Of a stretch of 10,650 nucleotides of DNA, positions 1 through 6,505 are shown in pieces; the first letter of the stretch is position 1; every line of letters begins with the position of its first letter. The position numbers and the translations under genes were made by a program. The DNA is from Nitrospiria bacterium (GTDB lineage: Bacteria; Nitrospirota; CAKKRA01; 9FT-COMBO-42-15): the NCBI GenBank assembly GCA_919902475.1, contig CAKKRA010000050.1, forward strand, positions 1 to 10,650, read 5' to 3'. Under the pieces are notes generated by a model. That model saw only the letters and a list, made by a program, of their open reading frames with translations, did no database searches and was not told the origin of the DNA.

Positions 1-84
1 ACGAGAGAGTTGTTATTAACAGAGACTTAAAAAGCGGACATTTCTATTTTGGTAAAAATAGGACATTTCTAAATTGGCTTGACA
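1..84. mobile_element. Probable terminal part of an insertion sequence
   Basis: Two near-identical 17-bp direct repeats, GGACATTTCTATTTTGG at 36-52 and GGACATTTCTAAATTGG at 61-77, lie 25 bases apart and differ at two positions. Spaced direct repeats of this kind are typical transposase-binding arrays at the ends of IS21- or IS481-type elements, and I recognise the wording from such ends, but I cannot confirm the family. One frame from base 1 stops at TAA 28-30 (reading ...RELLLTET), so the tail of a transposase gene could lie to the left. The exact boundary and any target duplication are not visible. Family assignment is tentative. Confidence 0.4.
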
Positions 85-99
85 CGTTATAATTTTATT

Positions 100-128
100 T
101 TGACAAACCAGGTTTTTTTTGTTATGCT
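100..128 (+). promoter_or_regulatory. Sigma70-type promoter for the radical SAM gene
   Basis: TTGACA at 100-105 and TATGCT at 123-128 are separated by exactly 17 bases, which predicts a start near 135 and a short leader before the ATG at 163. A second TTGACA at 79-84 sits at the edge of the presumed insertion sequence but has no -10 at proper spacing. The spacer contains a run of eight T. The call is from consensus matching only. Confidence 0.6.
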
Positions 129-162
129 AATTCAAGTTTTAATATGATGGTCTTATAAGTTT

Positions 163-1797
163 ATGAATCCCATATCCTATTTAAAAAAAAAGCGTGAAAT
201 AAATCATGTAGTGATAGTTTACCCCTTCACCTATATAAATCCCTATTATGCCTTGCCGCCGATAGCAGCTGAATATCTTCAGGCAGGCGTCCTTGAAACT
301 AAGGCAAAAGTAACCCTTCTTGATATGCGATATGAAAAGAATGTCTCCGAATATCTAAAAACCGCTGACCTTGTCTGTCTATATGGTTATTTTGAGGACT
401 GCTCCATATTTGGCAAGTGGAAGATACATATCATACCAGAGGTCTTGTCAATGATTCCTGAAACTACGCCTGTTGTGGCAGGCGGCACAGGGTTTAAGGA
501 TTATGAAGAAGTATTCAGGATATACCCAAAGATTGATGTAATTATACGAGGAAACCCAGAGATCCCAATCATGGAGCTTTTAAACAGCGGCTCCCCTGAA
601 AATGTGAAAAACCTTGTCTATCGGAAAGACGATAAGGCTGTTTATACTGAACGGGTTATTCATCCGCTCTTAGAAAATATTTATCCGAGGAGGCGCTTTC
701 GCAATCCCAAATATAATTATCATGTAATGGGCATAAAGACCGACCTTTTGCGCGCCGGCATAGGCTGCAACTATAGATGCAAATTCTGTTTTGAATATGG
801 GAAGGACTTTGATGGTGATTTCATGCGGTGGCAGGGCAGGTCTGCCAAAAGCCTTTTGCAGGAAATACAGGAAATAGACGCCTCTATTGTGGGTTGGGTG
901 GATGACGATATGACAGCAGATATGAAAACACTGGAGGATCTCTCAGACCTTCTGATAGCCAATAAAATACAAAAGCTTTATGGAGGAACAGGGAGGATTG
1001 ACCATGTCCTTAAAAGCAGCGTTGAAACCCTTAAAAAAATGGAAAAGGCCGGCGTTATTGCATTGAGTTTTGGCGTAGAGTCCCTTAAGGATGAGACTCT
1101 TAAATTATATGGAAAGGGGCAGAACGTCAAAAATGTGGAAAAGGCGATGCAAATGATGCAGGAAACCAATATTTTGCTAATCTGCAATTTTATACTCGGC
1201 TCCCCTGGCGAAACTGAAAAAGACATAATGGATATGCTTTGGTTTGGCAGGAGATGGAATGTTGACACGCTTGTAACAAACAGATTTCGTCTTCAGGAAG
1301 ATTCTCCTCTATATGATATAGTATACGACAGGAAAACCGGTAAAGTGCGGGAAGGTATGGAAAGAGTTGAAGGGGATGCGCTTGCAAGGATTAAATACAA
1401 AGTAAAATTTGGCCAAAGAACTCCTTTTCGGATGATATTGTCGCTCCTTAAGCTGTATAGGCACAAAGGCATGTTTATTGAACCTCTTTATCTGTTGTGC
1501 TGTGCGCTGGAAACAATCACCATGCATACTATTTTAGAGAAGACTAAAATTTTTCCTTTGGCTATTAAAGGAGCAAAAACGATTCTTGTATTTGCGCCTG
1601 TAAGGCATTTCTTCAGGATAACTGCTGTTCTCTTTACACCTGTAATAAGATTTGTAAACGCAGTGTTTGAGGCTATAGACAAAAAACTTGAAATATCTAC
1701 AGGCATACTGCCCCGTCTGTTTTCGTATCTTGATAAAAAAGTATACAAAAAACAGCGCATCAAAGCCCAGGTCAACTCCCCCAAACCTCATATTTAA
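163..1797 (+). CDS. B12-binding-type radical SAM protein
   Basis: This 544-residue protein has the [4Fe-4S]/S-adenosylmethionine signature CxxxCxxC at Cys202, Cys206 and Cys209 (GCNYRCKFCFEYG). Residues about 15-150 look like the Rossmann-type cobalamin-binding domain that precedes the radical SAM barrel in this class (VVIVYP, then TPVVAGGTGF), but I see no DxHxxG motif for a lower axial histidine. Barrel features downstream include WVDDDM, GGTGRID, SFGVES and FILGSPGET. After about residue 420 comes a basic, partly hydrophobic, probably membrane-associated tail instead of a known extra domain. The class catalyses radical methylations, ring closures and rearrangements in lipid, cofactor and natural-product pathways; the substrate here is unknown. 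No Shine-Dalgarno precedes ATG 163, but a good promoter does. It is followed at 1846 by a methyltransferase-like fragment. Family is secure, function is not. Confidence 0.85.
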   Translation: MNPISYLKKKREINHVVIVYPFTYINPYYALPPIAAEYLQAGVLETKAKVTLLDMRYEKNVSEYLKTADLVCLYGYFEDCSIFGKWKIHIIPEVLSMIPETTPVVAGGTGFKDYEEVFRIYPKIDVIIRGNPEIPIMELLNSGSPENVKNLVYRKDDKAVYTERVIHPLLENIYPRRRFRNPKYNYHVMGIKTDLLRAGIGCNYRCKFCFEYGKDFDGDFMRWQGRSAKSLLQEIQEIDASIVGWVDDDMTADMKTLEDLSDLLIANKIQKLYGGTGRIDHVLKSSVETLKKMEKAGVIALSFGVESLKDETLKLYGKGQNVKNVEKAMQMMQETNILLICNFILGSPGETEKDIMDMLWFGRRWNVDTLVTNRFRLQEDSPLYDIVYDRKTGKVREGMERVEGDALARIKYKVKFGQRTPFRMILSLLKLYRHKGMFIEPLYLLCCALETITMHTILEKTKIFPLAIKGAKTILVFAPVRHFFRITAVLFTPVIRFVNAVFEAIDKKLEISTGILPRLFSYLDKKVYKKQRIKAQVNSPKPHI

Positions 1798-1845
1798 ATA
1801 CTGCTCTTAATGATTTGTTATATTAATTGGCAGTAAGGAGGAGAT

Positions 1846-2079
1846 ATGCACAGGTTTGACCCAAAAAGAATTGATATACTTATTAGCGAAGAAAGAAAGA
1901 AGGAGATTGACCCATTAAAATATCTAAAAGAGAATGGGCTGAAAAAGGACGTGGCCTTTACTGATATTAGAAAAGGCAGGTATATAACAGCCTTGCTGGT
2001 ATGTCAAACCTTTTTTAAGTCTTTTATCCACTGCAGTTCCCTACTTCCCCACACAAAACTCCTCAAATATCCTGTTTAG
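1846..2079 (+). pseudogene. N-terminal remnant of a class I SAM methyltransferase
   Basis: The first 41 residues (MHRFDPKRIDILISEERK..., then PLKYLKENGLKK and a strand ending TDI) match the usual start of UbiE/arsenite-methyltransferase-like class I methyltransferases. In that family the strand leads straight into the glycine-rich SAM-binding motif (DIGCGPG). Here it reads DIRKGRY and recognisable homology stops near base 1969. The frame then runs 36 more residues without family features and ends at 2079 inside the 3' end of the convergent mnmE gene. A normal protein would be roughly 180-200 residues, so most of the fold is missing. A strong Shine-Dalgarno (AAGGAGG, 1835-1841) remains before ATG 1846, so a short peptide may still be made. 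The likely cause is deletion or rearrangement next to mnmE. A genuine 77-residue protein is possible but less likely. Confidence 0.6.
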
Positions 2080-3423
2080 TATGTCCTCTGTTGCTGTCTC
2101 GCCGGTGATTTCGCCGAGGGCATTGAGCGCCCCTCGCAAGTCCACTGCAAGGAACTCCTCTGACATCTCATTCTTCAAAGAGCTTTCAAGAGTTTCTAAT
2201 GCCTTCTTTGTTTTTTCAAGCGCTGTCTTGTGCCGAAGATTTGTAATTATCGGCCTCTCGCCTGCTGTTATCCTGCCTTTAAAAAGGAGGCCATGAATAA
2301 CCGACCTTAATCTATCAATACCCTCTCCTGTTAATGCAGAGATAGAGACTATCTCTTTCTCAGGCAAAGCCTTCTCAATATCACTCTTTTTAACTAAAGG
2401 CGGCAGGTCTGATTTGTTTAAAAGAACAATCAGCCTCTTATTTCCTACCTCTTCTATCAGGCTTTTGTCTTCCTCATTTAACTTAACACTCCCGTCAATC
2501 AGGAGCAGGATAAGGTCTGCACTTTTTATTGCCGCTCTGCTTCTTTTCACGCCCTCTATCTCCACAATATCCTCTGTGTGCCTTATGCCGGCAGTGTCAA
2601 GTATGCGCAATGGCATGCCCTTTATATTCACCCACTCTTCAATCACATCCCTTGTTGTCCCTGGCACAGGCGTTACTATTGCCCTCTCCTCTTTCAGCAA
2701 GGCGTTAAGAAGGCTTGACTTGCCGACATTCGGCCTGCCGATAATGGCTGTTGCGATGCCTTCTTTATAAATCCTCCCCTCATCTGCTGTAGTAATAAGT
2801 GTTTCTATTTCATCAACAGCCCTCTTAATCCTTTTTCCCATCTCATACCTCGAAATAAACTCTATATCCTCATCAACAAAATCAATTGACGCCTCAACAG
2901 AGGCAATGATTGAAATAAGTTCTTCCCTGATGGCATTGACCTTCTTAGACAGGATTCCTGAAAGCTGATTTACCGCAAGCCGCAGGCTGTCGTCTGTTTT
3001 TGAATTAATTATATCTATTACTGCCTCTGCCTGAGACAAATCTATCCTGCCATTTAAGAAAGCCCTCTTTGTAAATTCGCCGGGCTCTGCAATCCTTGCG
3101 CCATTTTTTACTACAAGCTCCATAACCTTTTTTAAAGGAAGTGCGCCGCCGTGGCAATTTATCTCAACCACATCCTCTTTTGTATAGGTATTCGGCGCTT
3201 TCATTATGCTTACAAGCGCCTCGTCTATTTTTTCTTTGCTGTCATCCCTTATCTCACCGTAATGGATGGTGTGGCTTGGAAGGGCGCTGAGTTTTTTATT
3301 TCTTTTTGGAAAGAAAATCTTATCAGCAATCAGGATGGCATCCTTTCCGCTTATGCGGACAATGCCTATCCCTCCCTCGCCGATTGGTGTGGAGATAGCA
3401 CAAATTGTATCTTCATTTTTCAT
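2041..3423 (-). CDS. mnmE: tRNA modification GTPase MnmE (TrmE)
   Basis: MnmE works with MnmG to install the (carboxymethyl)aminomethyl group at C5 of the wobble uridine of certain tRNAs, using GTP hydrolysis and a formyl-tetrahydrofolate-type one-carbon donor. The 460-residue protein is full length. The N-terminal folate-binding domain (about 1-120) starts DTICAISTPIGEGGIGIVR. The inserted Ras-like G domain has GRPNVGKS at 229-236, GTTRD at 255-259, DTAG at 276-279 and NKSD at 336-339. The protein ends in FCVGK, carrying the conserved C-terminal CxGK cysteine. It is the last gene of the rpmH cluster, 44 bases after yidC; no jag (RNA-binding KH/R3H protein) gene lies between them, and mnmG does not follow in this window. 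No clear Shine-Dalgarno precedes ATG 3423. Its 3' end overlaps the convergent methyltransferase remnant by 39 bases. Confidence 0.97.
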   Translation of the reverse strand: MKNEDTICAISTPIGEGGIGIVRISGKDAILIADKIFFPKRNKKLSALPSHTIHYGEIRDDSKEKIDEALVSIMKAPNTYTKEDVVEINCHGGALPLKKVMELVVKNGARIAEPGEFTKRAFLNGRIDLSQAEAVIDIINSKTDDSLRLAVNQLSGILSKKVNAIREELISIIASVEASIDFVDEDIEFISRYEMGKRIKRAVDEIETLITTADEGRIYKEGIATAIIGRPNVGKSSLLNALLKEERAIVTPVPGTTRDVIEEWVNIKGMPLRILDTAGIRHTEDIVEIEGVKRSRAAIKSADLILLLIDGSVKLNEEDKSLIEEVGNKRLIVLLNKSDLPPLVKKSDIEKALPEKEIVSISALTGEGIDRLRSVIHGLLFKGRITAGERPIITNLRHKTALEKTKKALETLESSLKNEMSEEFLAVDLRGALNALGEITGETATEDILNRIFEEFCVGK

Positions 3424-3467
3424 AATGAAATTTTATAGGATTTTAACTGGCAAGTCAAATGGAGTAA

Positions 3468-5048
3468 TTATGCCTCTGTTGGAGCAGGCGGCGATAAATA
3501 TTTATTGGTAACCGTCTGCTGTGCTATGGAAAGGACATTATTAACAAGCCAGTAAAGGACAAGTCCTGATGGAAAACTCAGGAACATAAATGTAAATATA
3601 ACAGGCATAAGGAGCATCATCTTTGACTGTATGGGGTCAGCAGTAGGGGCAGTAGGCGTCATCCACTGCTGGATTAGCATTGAGATGCCCATTACTACTG
3701 GGAGGATATAATACGGATCCATGGCAGCTAAATCCTGTATCCACCAGAAAAACGGCGCATGCCTCAATTCTATTGCATAAGAAAGGACATTATACAAGGC
3801 AATAAACACCGGTATCTGGATAACCATCGGCAGGCAGCCGCTTACAGGATTAACCTTGTGTGTTTTGTAAAGGTTCATCATCTCAATATTTAATTTCTGC
3901 TTGTCATCCTTAAACTTCTTCTGAAGCGCGGTAATCTTTGGCTGGAGCTTTTGCATCTCTTTCATTGACTTATAGCTCTTGTGCGTCAGGGGCGAAAAGA
4001 TTACTTTTATAAGCGCTGTTATCAATATTATTGCAATGCCGTAGTTTCCTAATATCTTATAAAGCCATTTCATCAAATGGAATAAAGGCAGGCCGATGAA
4101 CCAGAACCAGCCTAAGGGGATGGTCTCCTCAAGCCCGATTCTGAATGACTCAAGCCTGCTGTATTCCTTTGGCCCTGCATAAAGCACAATGGTTTCCTTC
4201 AGCTTATCAGCCTTTGCAAATTTAATAAGGGTATTAAACCTTTCTTTCTCCTCTTTTCTTACCACAACCTCGTCTATTTTATTTTTAGGGATTATTGAGG
4301 CAATGAAATATTTATCCTCTGTTGCAGCCCATGCAATCTTTCCCTGATATTGGAGAGCCTCGCCTGCCTTTTTTGGCAGGTCCTTTTTAACCTTTCCGTC
4401 AACAGATGCAACTGAGCCGATATGGCTGCCATAGCCTGTCGCTGTTTTATCAACTATTCCGAAGTCTGAGCCAATGGAAAAGAGGATGGGCTTGTCTATC
4501 CCTTCTGCTGATAAATCAATATCAATCTTATAGGTGTCATTATAAAAGGTAAGCCTCTTTTCTACTTTTATGCCTTTTGAATCAGCGTAGGAGAGCGCAA
4601 TTGTGTCTTTGACCATATCCTTGCTAAGGCTTATATTATTTTTATCTGCTGCAAATATCTTATCATTTAAATCAGCGCCTTCAATATCTAATGAGAGCGG
4701 ATAAATAATTTCATCTGCCTGAGGAATTAACTGAACCTGCGACTTTTCGTTATTTTTATATTTTTTAAGCTCCCATGCCTTGATTACACCGCCCCTGTTT
4801 GTCAGAATAGCTTTGTACAGATCTGTTTCTATAATAATCTCTTTCTCTGAAGGCAAAGGCGCCTGCTTTGCCTTCTTAGCAGGCAGCTTCTCTTCTGAAG
4901 CAACCGCCTTTTTGTCCTCCACAGGCTTCTCTGCCGCAATCTCTTTCTCTGGCTCCTTTTTTGTTAATAGAGGAGTCTGAAAAAAATATGAGAATATCAG
5001 TAAGACAAGCACTGACATTACTGTTGCTATAATTAATCTTTTTTCCAT
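3468..5048 (-). CDS. yidC: Membrane protein insertase YidC (Oxa1 family, long form)
   Basis: YidC inserts proteins into the cytoplasmic membrane, alone or with SecYEG. The 526-residue length and an N-terminal membrane anchor (about residues 4-23) followed by a large beta-rich periplasmic domain (about 70-310) identify the Gram-negative form. A charged Lys/Glu-rich linker lies at about 30-65. The C-terminal 200 residues form the insertase core: an amphipathic and hydrophobic segment around TIPLGWFWFIGLPLF, then GNYGIAIILITALIK, the cytoplasmic hairpin KSMKEMQKLQPK, and helices containing NPVSGCLPMVIQIPVF and FPSGLVLYWLVNN. The positive residue expected in the hydrophilic groove appears as Lys (ALIKVIFSPLT) where Escherichia coli has Arg; this is conservative. 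The gene starts 10 bases after yidD, consistent with co-transcription and coupled translation. Confidence 0.97.
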   Translation of the reverse strand: MEKRLIIATVMSVLVLLIFSYFFQTPLLTKKEPEKEIAAEKPVEDKKAVASEEKLPAKKAKQAPLPSEKEIIIETDLYKAILTNRGGVIKAWELKKYKNNEKSQVQLIPQADEIIYPLSLDIEGADLNDKIFAADKNNISLSKDMVKDTIALSYADSKGIKVEKRLTFYNDTYKIDIDLSAEGIDKPILFSIGSDFGIVDKTATGYGSHIGSVASVDGKVKKDLPKKAGEALQYQGKIAWAATEDKYFIASIIPKNKIDEVVVRKEEKERFNTLIKFAKADKLKETIVLYAGPKEYSRLESFRIGLEETIPLGWFWFIGLPLFHLMKWLYKILGNYGIAIILITALIKVIFSPLTHKSYKSMKEMQKLQPKITALQKKFKDDKQKLNIEMMNLYKTHKVNPVSGCLPMVIQIPVFIALYNVLSYAIELRHAPFFWWIQDLAAMDPYYILPVVMGISMLIQQWMTPTAPTADPIQSKMMLLMPVIFTFMFLSFPSGLVLYWLVNNVLSIAQQTVTNKYLSPPAPTEA

Positions 5049-5058
5049 TTATTCTCCA

Positions 5059-5268
5059 TTATTTCACTGGATCGTATCCGCCTGGGTGAAAGGGATGGCA
5101 CTTTAATATACGGCGAATGGCTAAAAAAGAGCCCTTGCCTGCTCCGTACTGTTCCAATGCCTCAACAGCATAACAGGAGCAGCTCGGATAAAAACGGCAT
5201 GATTGAGGAAGGACTGGCGAAATCACTTTCTTGTACAATTTAATTAAATATATAAAAAGCGTTTTCAT
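5059..5268 (-). CDS. yidD: Membrane protein insertion efficiency factor YidD
   Basis: This 69-residue protein has the whole family signature: an amphipathic N-terminus (MKTLFIYLIKLYKKVISP), then CRFYPSCSCYAVEAL with cysteines at 24, 30 and 32, and the C-terminal RRILKCHPFHPGGYDPV with Cys57. YidD is a small, inner-membrane-associated protein that helps YidC-dependent insertion. Its start overlaps the rnpA stop by four bases (ATGA at 5268-5265), which indicates translational coupling, and yidC follows after 10 bases. The size and gene order are normal for the family. Confidence 0.95.
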   Translation of the reverse strand: MKTLFIYLIKLYKKVISPVLPQSCRFYPSCSCYAVEALEQYGAGKGSFLAIRRILKCHPFHPGGYDPVK

Positions 5269-5636
5269 CTATTTTTATTCTCAATAAGCCCTGCCTTTTT
5301 AAACAGGCCTTCTAAGTCCTGCCACACAATTCTTAAGTCCTTTCCCTCAGCCTCTTTTTTTACAACAACCACAATATCCCTTTCTTTTATTACATTCTGC
5401 CAGATGTGTCTTAATATCTCTCTTAGTAGGCGCTTAATCCGATTTCTCTTAACACTGCCGCCGACCTTCTTTCCAACGCTAATGCCAACCCGGCTGTATT
5501 GAAGGTTATTTTTCAGAACATAGAGGATTATATTGCTGCTGTAATATCTCTTTCCCTTTTCATAGACCCTTTTGTATTCAAAGGTTCTTTTTATCTGCTC
5601 ATTCTTGGGAATTGTGAGGGTCACAGTATTACTCAA
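5265..5636 (-). CDS. rnpA: Ribonuclease P protein component RnpA
   Basis: RnpA is the protein subunit of RNase P, which matures the 5' ends of tRNAs with the catalytic RNA. The 123-residue product has the conserved RNR-box RNRIKRLLRE at about 64-73, preceded by SRVGISVGKKVGGSVKRN, and the usual opening LTIPKNEQIKRTFEYKRVYEKG. No ATG is available in frame: the choices are TTG at 5636 or GTG at 5624, where GTG gives the more usual N-terminus, and neither has a convincing Shine-Dalgarno. The frame stays open upstream into the inverted-repeat element at 5659-5767, which separates it from rpmH. That insertion may have displaced the original start region. Product call is firm; exact start is not. 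Confidence 0.93.
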   Translation of the reverse strand: MSNTVTLTIPKNEQIKRTFEYKRVYEKGKRYYSSNIILYVLKNNLQYSRVGISVGKKVGGSVKRNRIKRLLREILRHIWQNVIKERDIVVVVKKEAEGKDLRIVWQDLEGLFKKAGLIENKNR

Positions 5637-5658
5637 ATCTTGTGATGCTTGCTCATCA

Positions 5659-5767
5659 AAACGGCTTTGTAAAAAACTCCTGATGCAAGGCGGAGCGAGG
5701 CCGAAGCAACAACGCAGCAGACTGTGTCATGAGCCTGCCGAACGACGGACTTTTTACAAAGCCGTTT
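5659..5767. repeat. 109-bp element with 17-bp perfect terminal inverted repeats
   Basis: AAACGGCTTTGTAAAAA at 5659-5675 is exactly repeated in reverse complement at 5751-5767. The 75 bases between the arms are GC-rich compared with the flanks. The structure is that of a small non-autonomous mobile element (MITE-like) or palindromic intergenic repeat; it encodes nothing convincing. The right arm overlaps the rpmH stop codon (5768-5766), and the left arm ends 22 bases upstream of the rnpA TTG start. I see no clear target-site duplication. Transcribed as part of the operon, the arms could fold into a stem-loop that alters expression of rnpA relative to rpmH, which is inference. Confidence 0.8.
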
Positions 5768-5903
5768 ATACACTTAGTTTTTTTCTCCCCTTAGCCCTTC
5801 TCCTCTTAATAACCTTCTGTCCGTCCTTTGTCTCCATCCTCTTTAGGAAACCATGGGTCCTCTTTCTTTTTAGATTGCTTGGCTGCCTGTATGTTATAGA
5901 CAT
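5766..5903 (-). CDS. rpmH: 50S ribosomal protein L34
   Basis: The 45-residue product, opening MSITYRQPSNLKRKRTHGFL and ending RRRAKGRKKLSV, is an almost consensus L34, a basic protein of the large ribosomal subunit. A longer frame extends to 5954 but the 17 extra residues are hydrophobic and foreign to the family. The start at 5903 is preceded by a good Shine-Dalgarno (AAGGAG within GAAAGGAGTAATAC, on the minus strand) and lies downstream of the predicted promoter. It is the first gene of the rpmH-rnpA-yidD-yidC-mnmE cluster. The stop codon TAA lies across the end of the inverted-repeat element, which joins the gene exactly at its normal C-terminus. Confidence 0.95.
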   Translation of the reverse strand: MSITYRQPSNLKRKRTHGFLKRMETKDGQKVIKRRRAKGRKKLSV

Positions 5904-5940
5904 CTTAGTATTACTCCTTTCTGAATCAAAAGCAAACCAT

Positions 5941-5970
5941 ATAATAAGCAACAAGTGCTATATATGTCAA
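5941..5970 (-). promoter_or_regulatory. Sigma70-type promoter of the rpmH operon
   Basis: On the minus strand, a perfect TTGACA -35 (5970-5965) and TATTAT -10 (5946-5941) are separated by 18 bases. The predicted start is near 5934, giving a leader of about 30 bases before the rpmH Shine-Dalgarno and ATG at 5903. It lies in the 109-base divergent region shared with smpB. The helicase promoter at 9605-9634 has the same two hexamers with the same spacing. Confidence 0.75.
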
Positions 5971-6012
5971 GTTTTTTTTGGTTATTCCCTGTTTTTATGT
6001 TAATATTGATTC

Positions 6013-6462
6013 ATGAAAATTGTGGCTGCAAATAAAAAGGCTTATCACGACTACCACATAGAAGAGAGCCATGAGGCAGGGATGATGCTCAAAGGCACAG
6101 AGGTTAAGTCATTAAGAGAGGGCAGGGCAAACCTCAAGGACAGCTTTGCAAGGGTGGAGAATGAGGAGATATTCTTATATAATTGCCACATAAGCCCTTA
6201 TTCTCATGGGAATATTGCAAACCACGACCCTTTAAGAACAAGAAAGCTCCTTATGCACAAAGGTGAGATACAAAGGCTGATGGGAAAGATGATGCAGAAA
6301 GGCTATACGCTGCTGCCCTTAAAGATATACTTTAAAGATGGAAAGGCAAAGATTGAGCTCGCATTGGCTAAAGGAAAGAAGCAATATGATAAGCGCGAGG
6401 ACATAAAAAAACGTGACGCAGCAAGGGAGATGGAAAAGGCGTTTAAGGAGGGGAAAAGGTAG
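6013..6462 (+). CDS. smpB: SsrA-binding protein SmpB
   Basis: SmpB binds tmRNA and brings it to stalled ribosomes for trans-translation. The 149-residue protein covers the full family length. It opens MKIVAANKKAYHDYHIEE, followed by the characteristic AGMMLKGTEVKSLREGRANL, then YNCHISPYSHGN and HDPLRTRKLLMHKGEI. It ends with the family's basic tail (KGKKQYDKREDIKKRDAAREME). No clear Shine-Dalgarno precedes ATG 6013. It is divergent from rpmH and begins a plus-strand run. The ssrA RNA gene is not in this window. Confidence 0.97.
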   Translation: MKIVAANKKAYHDYHIEESHEAGMMLKGTEVKSLREGRANLKDSFARVENEEIFLYNCHISPYSHGNIANHDPLRTRKLLMHKGEIQRLMGKMMQKGYTLLPLKIYFKDGKAKIELALAKGKKQYDKREDIKKRDAAREMEKAFKEGKR

Positions 6463-6477
6463 TAATTGAACCTTTTT
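6454..6477 (+). terminator. Possible weak terminator after smpB
   Basis: AAAAGGT at 6454-6460 pairs with ACCTTTT at 6470-6476 around a 9-base loop and ends in a T-run. The stem is A/T-rich and only 7 bp, and it begins inside the last codons of smpB. It may weakly separate smpB from the next gene. Confidence 0.2.
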
Positions 6478-6505
6478 CCGCGATATGCTATTCTCAAACA
6501 GCACA

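Noticed and set aside
2414..2770. 118-residue plus-strand frame inside mnmE
   Set aside because: Antisense shadow of the conserved GTPase domain.
5766..5954. 62-residue extended form of L34
   Set aside because: The extra 17 residues are not L34-like, and the Shine-Dalgarno fits the start at 5903.
5572..6003. 143-residue plus-strand frame across the inverted-repeat element
   Set aside because: It runs antisense to rnpA and rpmH and through the repeat; its product has no family features.
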